NCBI RefSeq assembly: GCF_014356525.2
Contig: NC_052507.1
Span: 2,059,419 to 2,123,418, forward strand
DNA from: Nilaparvata lugens
Taxonomy: Eukaryota; Arthropoda; Insecta; Hemiptera; Delphacidae
Direction of reading: 5' to 3'
Length of the DNA stretch: 64,000 nucleotides
The notes beneath the pieces are model-generated. The model was given only the letters and a program-made list of their open reading frames with translations. It had not been told where the DNA came from and made no database searches. The translations under genes and the position numbers were made by a program. Shown here in pieces: positions 22,401-34,400 of this stretch. Every line of letters starts with the position of its first letter. Positions within the stretch are counted from its first letter, which is position 1.

Positions 22401-25400
22401 CAGGTCATCTTGATCTTCGTTTGGGGTGTCTAACACCCCAGAGTGTCTTTTACGTAGGACTTTTATCAAACACTTTTATAAGAAAGATTTACTTGTATTG
22501 TCACTACGAATGTGGTATGGGATGATGGATCTGATTGGAATGAATGCTATGATTCTCTACAACTTGAGATTCAAAACAATAAAATGAAGAGACGTAAGTT
22601 TTTGATGAAGTTGTCATTGGCAATGATCAAGCCATTCGTTCAAACCGGATTAGGAGCTCCAACACTTAGGCAGAACATACGTACTTCTAAAATTAGTATA
22701 AATATTGATAAGCAGTGCTTTACTTTCGATTTCTGTATGCACTTGGAACAAAAATGATTAAGAAATGATGAAGTATGGTCCAAGTACTTGTTTTTTCATA
22801 TTTTTCAAAGAAAAATGCAAAATTAAATTGGGGTGTTCAACACCCAAGTGTGTCTACTGTGTTAGCATAAAGTGTGTCTCTGTAGGGTTAAGAATAAGAC
22901 GTTGGTGGAAGACCCATCTGTGCCTTTGCCTGGAATGGATTTGAAGAGGAAACTTTGGTGCAGGTTGAATCGCTTTCGTATATCTGCAGGCAGGTGTGCT
23001 CAAGCGGGGCATAGCCACTGACCCCCACTGCACCTGTGGAGATGTACAGACGATGCAGCACTTGGTGGAAGACTGCCCACTGTATTCCTATGAAGGGGGA
23101 CTCAGGGTATTCACCTGGAGGATGAGCGTGCCATGTCATGGCTGGAGGGGACTGTGGGAGAGCTTGGCATTTGAACTCACAAAAATGAAGAGAACCCGAC
23201 GAGACATATTTATGTTGAACATTATAAACCCTATATGTACGTGTGATTCATTAGTTTGTCTATATGTAGTTATTTGTGTGTTTTATCACTGAATTGGGCC
23301 TGAAAAAAGCATAAGCATATATATTACTAGCCGTCAGGCTCGCTTCACTCGCCATATCCGTCTAGCCAGGGGGCTCCGCCCCCTGGACCCCCGACTGGAT
23401 CGTCCAAAAATGTGGTTAGCGAGCTCGCTTCGCTCGCCTACATTTTTCATTTGAGCATGCTTCATTCCACCAGAAAGTCAAAGTACTGAGAAAACGCAGA
23501 AAAGCTGAGAAAAACGCTGATTTTGGGCGTATCTTTGATGAAATATTAAAGTCACCTCATCACAAAATTTTTAGACCCTACCTCTGTACCAAATTTGAAC
23601 ATTTTCTGTCTATTACTTGATAAAATAACTGAGAAAACGCAAAAAACTGCTTATTTTGGGCGTATCTTGGCGTTATTTCAAATTCCTTCTAACACAACAT
23701 TATTACACCCTAGCTGAGCTTTTGTACCAAATTTGAACATTTTCTGTTTATTTGTTCTCGATAAAGATAAGAAAGCGCAAAAAACGCATATTTTGGGCGT
23801 ATCTTTGGCGTTATTTCAAATTCCTTCTAACACAACACTATTAAACCCTAGCTGAACTTTTGTATCAAATTTGAACAATTTCTGTTCATTTGTTCTCGAT
23901 AATCTGAGAAAAAGCAAAAAAACGCTGGAAGAACGCTAATTTTGGGCGCATCTTTGACGTTATTGCAAATTCCTTCTAACACAACATTATTACACCCTAG
24001 CTGAGCTTCTGTACTAAATTTGAACATTTTCTGTTTGATTGTTCTCGATAAAGCTGAGAAAACGCTAAAAAAACGCTGAAAAAACGCGGATTTTGGGCGT
24101 ATCTTTGGGAATTTTTCCAAATCCGTTCTTAGTGCGCCTCTAAAGGGCCAACTGAACATACCTACCAAATTTGAACGTTTTTGGTCCGGTAGATTTTTAG
24201 TTCTGCGAGTGAGTGAGTGAGTCAGTCAGTCAGTCAGTGAGTGAGTGCCATTTCGCTTTTATATATATAGATTGAGAGCACTCTTTGCGTGATAAATCCT
24301 GCTAGCTATGTCTATCAATTATTTAGAGAAAATTCAAGAATTGTGAACCATGGATACATTTTCGATTTGGAAGGAACTGCTTGTTTGGAAGTACGACTGA
24401 GAAGGAGATAGGTGAAAGGAGTGTATTGTCCGGCCCTCTTTCTATTATTGAAATGTATCTTTCCATAAGCAACAGATGCTCTTTTGTATCTTCTCAAAGG
24501 CAACGTGTTGCATCCGAAATGATACACAAGGAGCTTTTTGGAGATATATCTTTCCATAAGCAACAGATGCTCTTTTGTATCTTCTCAAAGGCAACTTGTT
24601 GCATCCGAAATGATACACAAGGAGCTTTTTGGAGATATATCTTTCCATAAGCAACAGATGCTCTTTTGTATCTTCTCAAAAGCAACGTGTTGTTTCCGAA
24701 CAGATACACAGGAAGCTATTTGGAGCTACGTCCTTTTGGTAAAACACAGTCTATCAGCTGACATTTGTTCAACATGCTCTCTCCATTGTTGGTGATACGC
24801 TGCAACTCTCTCATTCATGAAGAATCTCTGTGTGTAGGGAGCTTCCTCCATCTCGAGATTAAAGGCAGAACGGGTGCAAGTTCAAGGGAAGGACGCAGGA
24901 GACAAGATGAAGTGTAGTGTCGATTCAATGTTGTTTGTCAAGATTATGGTTTGTTTGCAGTCAAAACGGGTCCAAGTTCAAGGGAAGGAGACAATGTGAA
25001 GCAAGTGTAGTGTCGATTCAATGTTGTTTGTCAAGATTTTGGTTTATTTGCAGTCAAAACGGGCGCAAGTTCCGCTCGCGCAAAGACCTGCGAGTCTACT
25101 ACAACGAAATGAACAAAGCCTACCCGGAGGACCGGTTCGACTTTGTGATTGGACGAAGCAAGACGACTGCCGGTCTCATAGAGCAGGCCACTAAGAGCAA
25201 CCTGCAGCAAGCAAGCTCCACCTCTGCATCCACCTCCACCTCCACCTCCACCGTCACCTCCACATCGTCCAGACACTTGCACAGATCGTAAGTGGTTAAC
25301 TGAGTCGCTCGAACTGTCGGCATTGGTTAGATTGGAGGTCTATAGAGAGGTCCAAGACACGCGGCCATTTTGTGGGTTGTTGAAAAGTTTGTTTTTTGTC

Positions 25401-28400
25401 CCCAAGTGTTCGAATGTTGCAACGCACTCTACTGCTGTGTGCATTGGCCTTGAAAATTTCATAACATAATAATATGCAGGTTAGGAAGTTTGGCAGATGA
25501 AGATGAAAAAATGCATAAAGACATCTAAAGGTGCGTACAGATATACGCGCCGCGAACATGAGCAATTCACTTTTAATCAGCTGACTATATCTGTATCTTT
25601 ACAGGAACTGGAAGATACAGATATAAAAAGCTTGGCATCAGCTGATTAAGCTGAGAATAAGACAAATACCTCATCATAATTATGAGCATTTATAATTTGA
25701 TGATAGGTACAGCTATCTCAATATTAAATATAAAATACCCTATTTAAAGGTGCGTACAGATTTACGCGCCGCGAACATGAGCAATTCACTTTTAATCAGC
25801 TGACTATATCTGTATCTTTACAGGAACTGGAAGATACAGATATAAAAAGCTTGGCATCAGCTGATTAAAAGTGAATTGCTCATGTTCGCGGCGCGTAAAT
25901 CTGTACGCACCTTTAAATAGGGTATTTTATATTTAATATTGAGATAGCTGTACCTATCATCAAATTATAAATGCTCATAATTATGATGAGGTATTTGTCT
26001 TATTCTTATGCTAGGGACACACCAGTTAGCTAAGGCTGTGCAAAGGCTAAAAATAAACTTTCTACTCGTGATATTTTTCATAGTTTTTCGATTTGTATTT
26101 CATCAAGCTATCAAAATGAAAAGGTTTTCTCAGGAAATAGTTATTAGTGCGCAAAGTGACAGTTTGCTGCACCGAAAGAAACGTTTACGCCCGAGCCGTA
26201 GGCGAGGGCGGAATGGTTTCTTGAGTGCAGCAGAGGAACTTTGCGCACGTATTTCACATTAAGTTTTTCCTACAGTTACCATTGAATATGAAAAGTGGGT
26301 AATTATGGGTAAAATTGCCTGAAATCCATCAAATGTTTTTCTGTGTAATTTGATTATTGATAAAAACCTTAATCCTAAAATCCTAAAGTCCTCGTTGTCC
26401 TTGGTTATAATATATAATGTAATAATTAGCGCGTTGTGCTTCGTTGCACGTCTGCTCACTATAGCAGCCACAGCAGTCACTGTTACCAACTTCATTTTGA
26501 TTTTGCTGCACTGTTGCTCCATATAACCTAATAAGTATTTTGCGTTGCCATGTTGCAAATCTGGAGTGCAGAAAAATTTTTCCCGCACTAGAGCGGAAAA
26601 GTGATTCTTTGCGTTCTGTAATCAGTGCAGCAATGGCCACTTTTCAACGTAACTGTAGGAAAACATTTTTTCCGATCATTACTTTTTGAGCATTCCAAAT
26701 AAGGTAAGAAATTTGAGAAAAGTGGACTCAAATCAATTCAAGTTGATTGCATAACCTATAATTTTTATTCATTCATAACTCTAATTTCATTGTATTATCA
26801 TTCACCCATCATCACCTAGACTTAACATACTTCTAGAAAGTCGCCTTTGTAAAATAATAATAAATAAATCCATGAGATTTAGTGGATAAATTCTTCATGG
26901 TATTGATGATTGAATAAAACAAAAATTTCCTGAAAATATTAATTTTTGATAAAGTTATTCAATTTACCAAAAATGATCAAAAATAACTTTTTTGGGGATA
27001 TATTTTCGCTCATTTTTAGTAAATTGAATAACTTTCTCAAAAATTAATATTTTTAAAACATTTTTGTTTTATTGAATTAACAATACCATGAAGAATTTAT
27101 CCTCTGAATCTCATGGATTTGTCTTACCGAATTTGAAATGTTCTGTCCCAAAAATTTGAACTTTTGCCGCTCATATCTCAAAAAGCAATGATCGGAAAAA
27201 ATGTTTTTCTGAGAAAACTTTTTTATTTTAATAGGTTGATGAAATACAAATCGAAAAACTATGAAAAATATCACCAGTAGAAAGTTTATTTTTAGCCTTT
27301 GCACAGCCTTAAATAGGGTATTTTATATTATTAAGATAGCTATACCTATCATCAAATTATAATTGCTCATAATTATGATGAGGTATTTGTCTCATTCTTA
27401 GGCTAGGCGCACACCAGTTAGTCAAGACAAGACAAGACATGATCAGACACGTTTAGTCACAATACTTCACATTGTTACTTATGACGCAACTCACACTGAT
27501 TAGTCATTGCAATTAGACATGTCTTCATGAGCACCTTTGTGAAGTATTGTGACTAAACGTGTCTGATCATGTCTTGTCTTGTCTTGACTAACTGATGTGC
27601 GCCTGGCCCTACGTTTTTACATCTATCAATTTGTGGAGGTGCATTTAAAATTCCAAAAACTTGATGGTTTATGGAAACCTCGGTATTGTATTTTAATTTT
27701 TATTGAACGCCGCGGTTACTGTATTTCGATTTCCATTCAATTCCGTTTCAAACTGTTATACCCTATGGTGAAAAACAAAAGGACGGATAAGAAGCAATCT
27801 TTACGAGCGAAAATACGGTTTTCAACAATAATTGATTTCACAAAATGTGAACTTTAGAAATAATGGCGTCTATTGAATCTGAGACTTGTTCAGTCGCTAC
27901 TAAAAATCATTTATTAATGTACAGAGTGTGTCAGAGAAACAGGAAATTTTGAAAGTAAAATAATTCCACAAAAAACAAATCTTCAAATAAAGTTTTTCGT
28001 ATCATTCAATAGCAAAAATGAAGTGGAAGAAAAAACAGGCATAGAAAGAAAAAAGAAAGAAATTTATCTATATTACAGTTTGAAAAAATGAAGAATGTCA
28101 CCCCTGAGAGAACTGTGGGGGAGACCTTACTATTTCAAAAACAATTTTGAAAAATTTAGTCCGAATTTCTAGGTTATACTCAAGCATCTGGGGAAAGAAA
28201 GGAAATACCACTCAGCTTGAATGATATGAACATTTGCGAAACAAAGATATCGATCCTCAATCTAACCAATGCTGACATTTTACGTGAATCTTGCCATAGG
28301 AGGTTGAATATACATTGCACTGCAGCTGAATGTAATGAGTGTTAACACAAACTTTAACTTTAATTAAACCTTGTGTTAACCTTGGCATGTTGTTGTATGG

Positions 28401-31400
28401 TGGCATCATCCTAATAGAATGCTTGTACTGTATCTAGAAATCTAGATAGTGAGGTGGTTTGTTTGTTTGTTCACTAGTGTATCTACACCAACTGAGGTCC
28501 AAGTGCGAGCCCATATTAGGCGTTTTCAGATGAGTCGGCAAGGCAGTTCGCGGCGCGTAAATCTGTACGCACCTTTAAATAGGGTATTTTATATTTAATA
28601 TTGAGATAGCTGTACCTATCATCAAATTATAAATGCTCATAATTATGATGAGGTATTTGTCTTATTCTTATGCTAGGCACACACCAGTCAGTTAAGGCAG
28701 TGCAAAGGCTAAAAATAAACTTTCTACTCGTGATATTTTTCATAGTTTTTCGATTTGTATTTCATCAAGCTATCAAAATGAAGAGGTTTTCTCAGGAAAA
28801 CATTTTTTTCCGATCATTACTTTTTGAGATATGAGCGTCTAAAGTTCAAATTTTTGGGCAGAACATTTCAAATTCGGTAAGAAATTTGAGAAAAGTGGAC
28901 TCAAATCAATTCAAGTTGATTGCATAACCTATAATTTTTATTCATTCATAACTCTAATTTCATTGTATTATCATTCACCCATCATCACCTAGACTTAACA
29001 TACTTCTAGAAAGTCGCCTTTGTAAAATAATAATAAATCCATGAGATTTAGTGGATAAATTCTTCATGGTATTGATGATTGAATAAAACAAAAATTTCCT
29101 GAAAATATTAATTTTTGATAAAGTTATTCAATTTGCCAAAAATGATCAAAAATAACTTTTTTGGGGATATATTTTCGCTCATTTTTAGTAAATTGAATAA
29201 CTTTCTCAAAAATTAATATTTTTAAAACATTTTTGTTTTATTGAATTAACAATACCATGAAGAATTTATCCTCTGAATCTCATGGATTTGTCTTACCGAA
29301 TTTGAAATGTTCTGTCCCAAAAATTTGAACTTTTGGCGCTCATATCTCAAAAAGCAATGATCGGAAAAAATGTTTTTCTGAGAAAACTTTTTTATTTTAA
29401 TAGGTTGATGAAATACAAATCGAAAAACTATGAAAAATATCACCAGTAGAAAGTTTATTTTTAGCCTTTGCACAGCCTTAAATAGGGTATTTTATATTAT
29501 TAAGATAGCTATACCTATCATCAAATTATAATTGCTCATAATTATGATGAGGTATTTGTCTCATTCTTAGGCTAGGCGCACACCAGTTAGTCAAGACAAG
29601 ACAAGACATGATCAGACACGTTTAGTCACAATACTTCACAAAGGTGCTCATGAAGACATGTCTAATTGCAATGACTAATCAGTGTGAGTTGCGTCATAAG
29701 TAACAATGTGAAGTATTGTGACTAAACGTGTCTGATCATGTCTTGTCTTGTCTTGACTAACTGATGTGCGCCTGGCCCTACGTTTTTACATCTATCAATT
29801 TGTGGAGGTGCATTTAAAATTCCAAAAACTTGATGGTTTATGGAAACCTCGGTATTGTATTTTAATTTTTATTGAACGCCGCGGTTACTGTATTTCGATT
29901 TCCATTCAATTCCGTTTCAAACTGTTATACCCTATGGTGAAAAACAAAAGGACGGATAAGAAGCAATCTTTACGAGCGAAAATACGGTTTTCAACAATAA
30001 TTGATTTCACAAAATGTGAAGTTTAGAAATAATGGCGTCTATTGAATCTGAGACTTGTTCAGTCGCTACTAAAAATCATTTATTAATGTACAGAGTGTGT
30101 CAGAGAAACAGGAAATTTTGAAAGTAAAATAATTCCACAAAAAACAAATCTTCAAATAAAGTTTTTCGTATCATTCAATAGTAAAAATAATGTCATTTTA
30201 GAATAAATAATAGCCTAACATTTACATTTTTTTGAAGATGACATCTTGCAGGTGTGTTCCTTTTCTACGCAAACATTCCTGTAGTCTCTTCATCACATTG
30301 TCCATGGTTTGACATAACATTACAACTGGAATTTGAAATCGCTTCTCGAATCGTGGCTTTCAATTCTTCCGTTGTTGCAGAATTAAAAGCAAAGATTCGA
30401 GAAGCAATTTTAAATTCCAGTTGTAATGTTACTCCAAACCATGAACAATGTAATGAAGAGACTACAGGAATGTTTGCGTAGAGAAGGAACACACCTGCAA
30501 GATGTCATCTTCAAAAAATAAATGTTACGGTATTATTTATTCTAAAATGGCATTATTTTTACTATCGAATGATATGAAAAACTTTATTTAAAGATTTGTT
30601 TTTCGTGAAATTATTCAACTTTCAAAATTTCCCATTTCTCTGGAACACTCTGTATATATTCATATACAATGGATACAAACCAGTTGATAATTTTTGGGCA
30701 TTTGCCCAAACTGGCTTTAAACATCAATTTAAAATAGACAGTCTAGAGTGTACTTATTTATTTCATTCAATAGCAAAAACGAAGTGGAAGAAAAAACAGG
30801 CATAGAAAGAAAAAAGAAAGAAATTTATCTATATTACAGTTTGAAAAAATGAAGAATGTTACCCCTGAGAGAACTGTGGGGGAGACCTTACTATTTCAAA
30901 AACAATTTTGAAAAATTTAGTCCGAATTTCTAGGTTATACTCAAGCATCTGGGGAAAGAAAGGAAACACCACTCAGCTTGAATGATATGAACATTTGCGA
31001 AACAAAGATATCGATCCTCAATCTAACCAATGCTGACATTTTACGTGAATCTTGCCATAGGAGGTTGAATATACATTGCACTGCAGCTGAATGTAATGAG
31101 TGTTAACACAAACTTTAACTTTAATTAAACCTTGTGTTAACCTTGGCATGTTGTTGTATGGTGGCATCATCCTAATAGAATGCTTGTACTGTATCTAGAA
31201 ATCTAGATAGTGAGGTGGTTTGTTTGTTTGTTCACTAGTGTATCTACACCAACTGAGGTCCAAGTGCGAGCCCATATTAGGCGTTTTCAGATGAGTCGGC
31301 AAGGCAGGAAGTTATCCGACCAGCTGATTATCAGCTGATTCCCGAACACCAACCGCATTTTTTATTTATTACATTCCACAATCACAATATTATGAAATAA

Positions 31401-34400
31401 TGAATTGAAAAAAATTTAGAGGTTGTGGTTATGATTGGTTCATACTTGATTCAAAATGTCAGAACTGACCAAAAAACGTACTAAAGATGCAATGGTTGGG
31501 AGAGAATCAACAGGATAAACCCAAAACTGTTTCCCTCCCTAATTTTGATGAAAACAGTCCAAATGAGGCTATGAAAACACTTATATGTACAGCCCAAATA
31601 AACATTAGGCTGATTGAGTGATTAGACTGGTGTTATTTAGGTTATTTATTTATTTATCTATTTATCATTTACAATCAACTTAAGGAAAAAGAAACAGACT
31701 ACAGTCCAAAACTTCTTTTCATCCCAATTTCATAAAATAAATTGTCCAAATAAATTTTATGTACGACTTTCTAATTCTTCACTAATTTCCACATTGAAAC
31801 AAAACGCAAACACTTGAAACATGTGTTCGACCGAACAATTAATTGGCTGATTAGAAGTGGTCGGGAATCAGCTGATAATCGGAGAGATTCCTGCCCTGTC
31901 TATTCGTTTGGAAACGCCTAGTGTGGTCTCGTCCTAAGGCTTGGGAGTCATCGGTTTAAGTTTGAAAGCACTTTGAAAAGCTTGCACTCTACTGCCAGAG
32001 ATGGTATGTTACATAAACTTCTCCATTAAACGCTAGCGTAGAGTTAAACTTGGATATCATCCAGTCTAGGTTGAGGCTTGAAATCAAGGGTTAACGTTTA
32101 AATTTCCTATATTAACTAGCAGTTTAGTATAGAAATCATAGTGTTAAGTCTTGAAATCAAGGGTTAAGGCTTGAAATCTCCTGTATTAACCAACAGTTTA
32201 GTATAGAAATCATTGTTTTAAGTCTTGAAATCAATGGTTAAGGCTTGAAATCTCCTGTATTAACCAAGAGTTTGGCATGGAAATCTTTGTGTAAGTCTTA
32301 AAATGAAGAGTTAAGGCTTGAAATCTCCTGTATTAACCAAGAGTTTGGCATGGAAATCATAAGGTTGAGGGTTGAAATATCCTGTATTAACCAACAGTTT
32401 AGTATAGAAATCTTTGTGTAAGTCTTGAAATCAAGGGTTAAGGCTTGAAATCTCCTGTATTAACCAAGAGTTTGGCATGGAAATCATAAGGTTGAGGGTT
32501 GAAATCTCCTGTATTAACCAACAGTTTAGTATAGAAATCTTTGTGTAAGTCTTGAAATCAAGGGTTAAGGCTTGAAATCTCCTGTATTAACCAAGAGTTT
32601 GGCATGGAAATCATAAGGTTGAGGGTTGAAATATCCTGTATTAACCAAGAGTTTGGCATGGAAATCTTTGTGTAAGTCTTAAAATGAAGGGTTAAGGCTT
32701 GAAATCTCCTGTATTAACCAAGAGTTTGGCATAGAAATCATAAGGTTGAGGGTTGAAATCTCCTGTATTAACCAACAGTTTAGTATAGAAATCTTTGTTT
32801 TAAGTCTTGAAATCAAGGGTTAAGGCTTGAAATCTCCTGTATTAACCAAGAGTTTGGCATGGAAATCATAAGGTTGAGGGTTGAAATTTCCTGTATTAAC
32901 CAACAGTTTAGTATATAAATCATTGTGTCAAGTCTTGAAATGAAGGGTTAAAGTTTGAAATCTGCTGTTTTAACCAAGAGTTTAGTATAGAAATCATTGT
33001 TTTAAGTCTTGAAATCAATGGTTAAGGCTTGAAATCTCCTGTATTAACCAAGAGTTTGGCATGGAAATCTTTGTGTAAGTCTTAAAATGAAGGGTTAAGG
33101 CTTGAAATCTCCTGTATTAACCAAGAGTTTGGCATGGAAATCATAAGGTTGAGGGTTGAAATATCCTGTATTAACCAAGAGTTTAGCATGGAAATCATAA
33201 GGTGAGGGTTGAAATCTTCTGTTTTAACCAAGAGTTTAGTATAGAAATCTTTGTGTAAGTCTTGAAATCAAGGGTTAAGGCTTGAAATCTCCTGTATTAC
33301 CAAGAGTTTGGCATGGAAATCATAAGGTTGAGGGTTGAAATATCCTGTATTAACCAACAGTTTAGTATAGAAATCATTGTGTCAAGTCTTGAAATCAAGG
33401 GTTAAGGCTTGAAATCTCCTGTATTAACCAAGAGTTTGGCATGGAAATCATAAGGTTGAGGGTTGAAATCTCCTGTATTAACCAACAGTTTAGTATAGAA
33501 ATCATTGTGTCAAGTCTTGAAATGAAGGGTTAAAGTTTGAAATCTTCTGTTTTAACCAAGAGTTTGGCATGGAAATCATAAGGTTGAGGGTTGAAATCTC
33601 CTGTATTAACCAACAGTTTAGTATAGAAATCTTTGTGTTAAGTCTTGAAATGAAGGGTTAAGGTTTGAAATCTCCTGTATTAACCAAGAGTTTGGCATGG
33701 AAATCATAAGGTTGAGGGTTTTGAATTCAATGAAATCAAGGTTCAAACCTTGAAACCAAATGCATCATTTGGAATCTCCTTTATCAACCAAGAGTTTATT
33801 ATAGATATTATACGGTTAAGGCCAAGTATTGGAATTTAGGGTTGAGGCTAGAGAAATCTCCTGTATTAACCAACAGTTTATTATAGAAATCATTCTGTTA
33901 AGGTAAAGTCTTGGAATCTAGGGTTGAGACTTGAAATCTCCTTTATTATCCAACAGTTTAGTATAGAAATCATTGTGTTAAGTCTTGAAAGGTCAAGTCT
34001 TCAAGGGTCAAGGCTAATCTTTTGTATTAACCAAGAGTTTAGCATGGAAATCATAAGGTTGAGGGTTGAACTCCCAAGGGTTTTGAATTCAATGAAATTA
34101 AGGTTCAAACCTTGAAACCAAATGCATCAATTGGAATCTCCTTTATCAACCAAGAGTTTATTATAGATATTATACGGTTAAGGCCAAGTATTGGAATTTA
34201 GGGTTGAGGCTAGAGAAATCTCCTGTATTAACCAACAGTTTATTATAGAAATCATTCTGTTAAGGTAAAGTCTTGGAATCTAGGGTTGAGACTTGAAATC
34301 TCCTTTATTATCCAACAGTTTAGTATAGAAATCATTGTGTTAAGTCTTGAAAGGTCAAGTCTTCAAGGGTCAAGGCTAATCTTTTGTATTAACCAAGAGT

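Larger units (their letters stand above)
25885..31306. repeat. Second large tandem duplication (2.7 kb units)
   Basis: Copy 1 is 25885-28546, copy 2 is 28547-31306, both starting TTCGCGGCGCGTAAATC and ending GAGTCGGCAAGGCAG. Copy 1 has an extra repeat insertion (26138-26663) and lacks 592 bp present in copy 2. Both contain the TTAAGGCTGTGCAAAGG fold-back and a hairpin element whose loop is inverted between copies. Confidence 0.9.

Noticed and set aside
24315..24795. Conserved small proteins from several overlapping ORFs
   Set aside because: They come from the 91-bp tandem repeat and occur on both strands.
27077..29473. Pairs of identical 75- and 86-codon ORFs as duplicated genes
   Set aside because: They lie in fold-back repeats within the tandem duplication, and their peptides match no domain I know.
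30097..30773. Fold-back element as a new insertion in duplication copy 2
   Set aside because: Copy 1 keeps the element's left end and has a single CATTCAATAG at the joint, so deletion from copy 1 explains it better.
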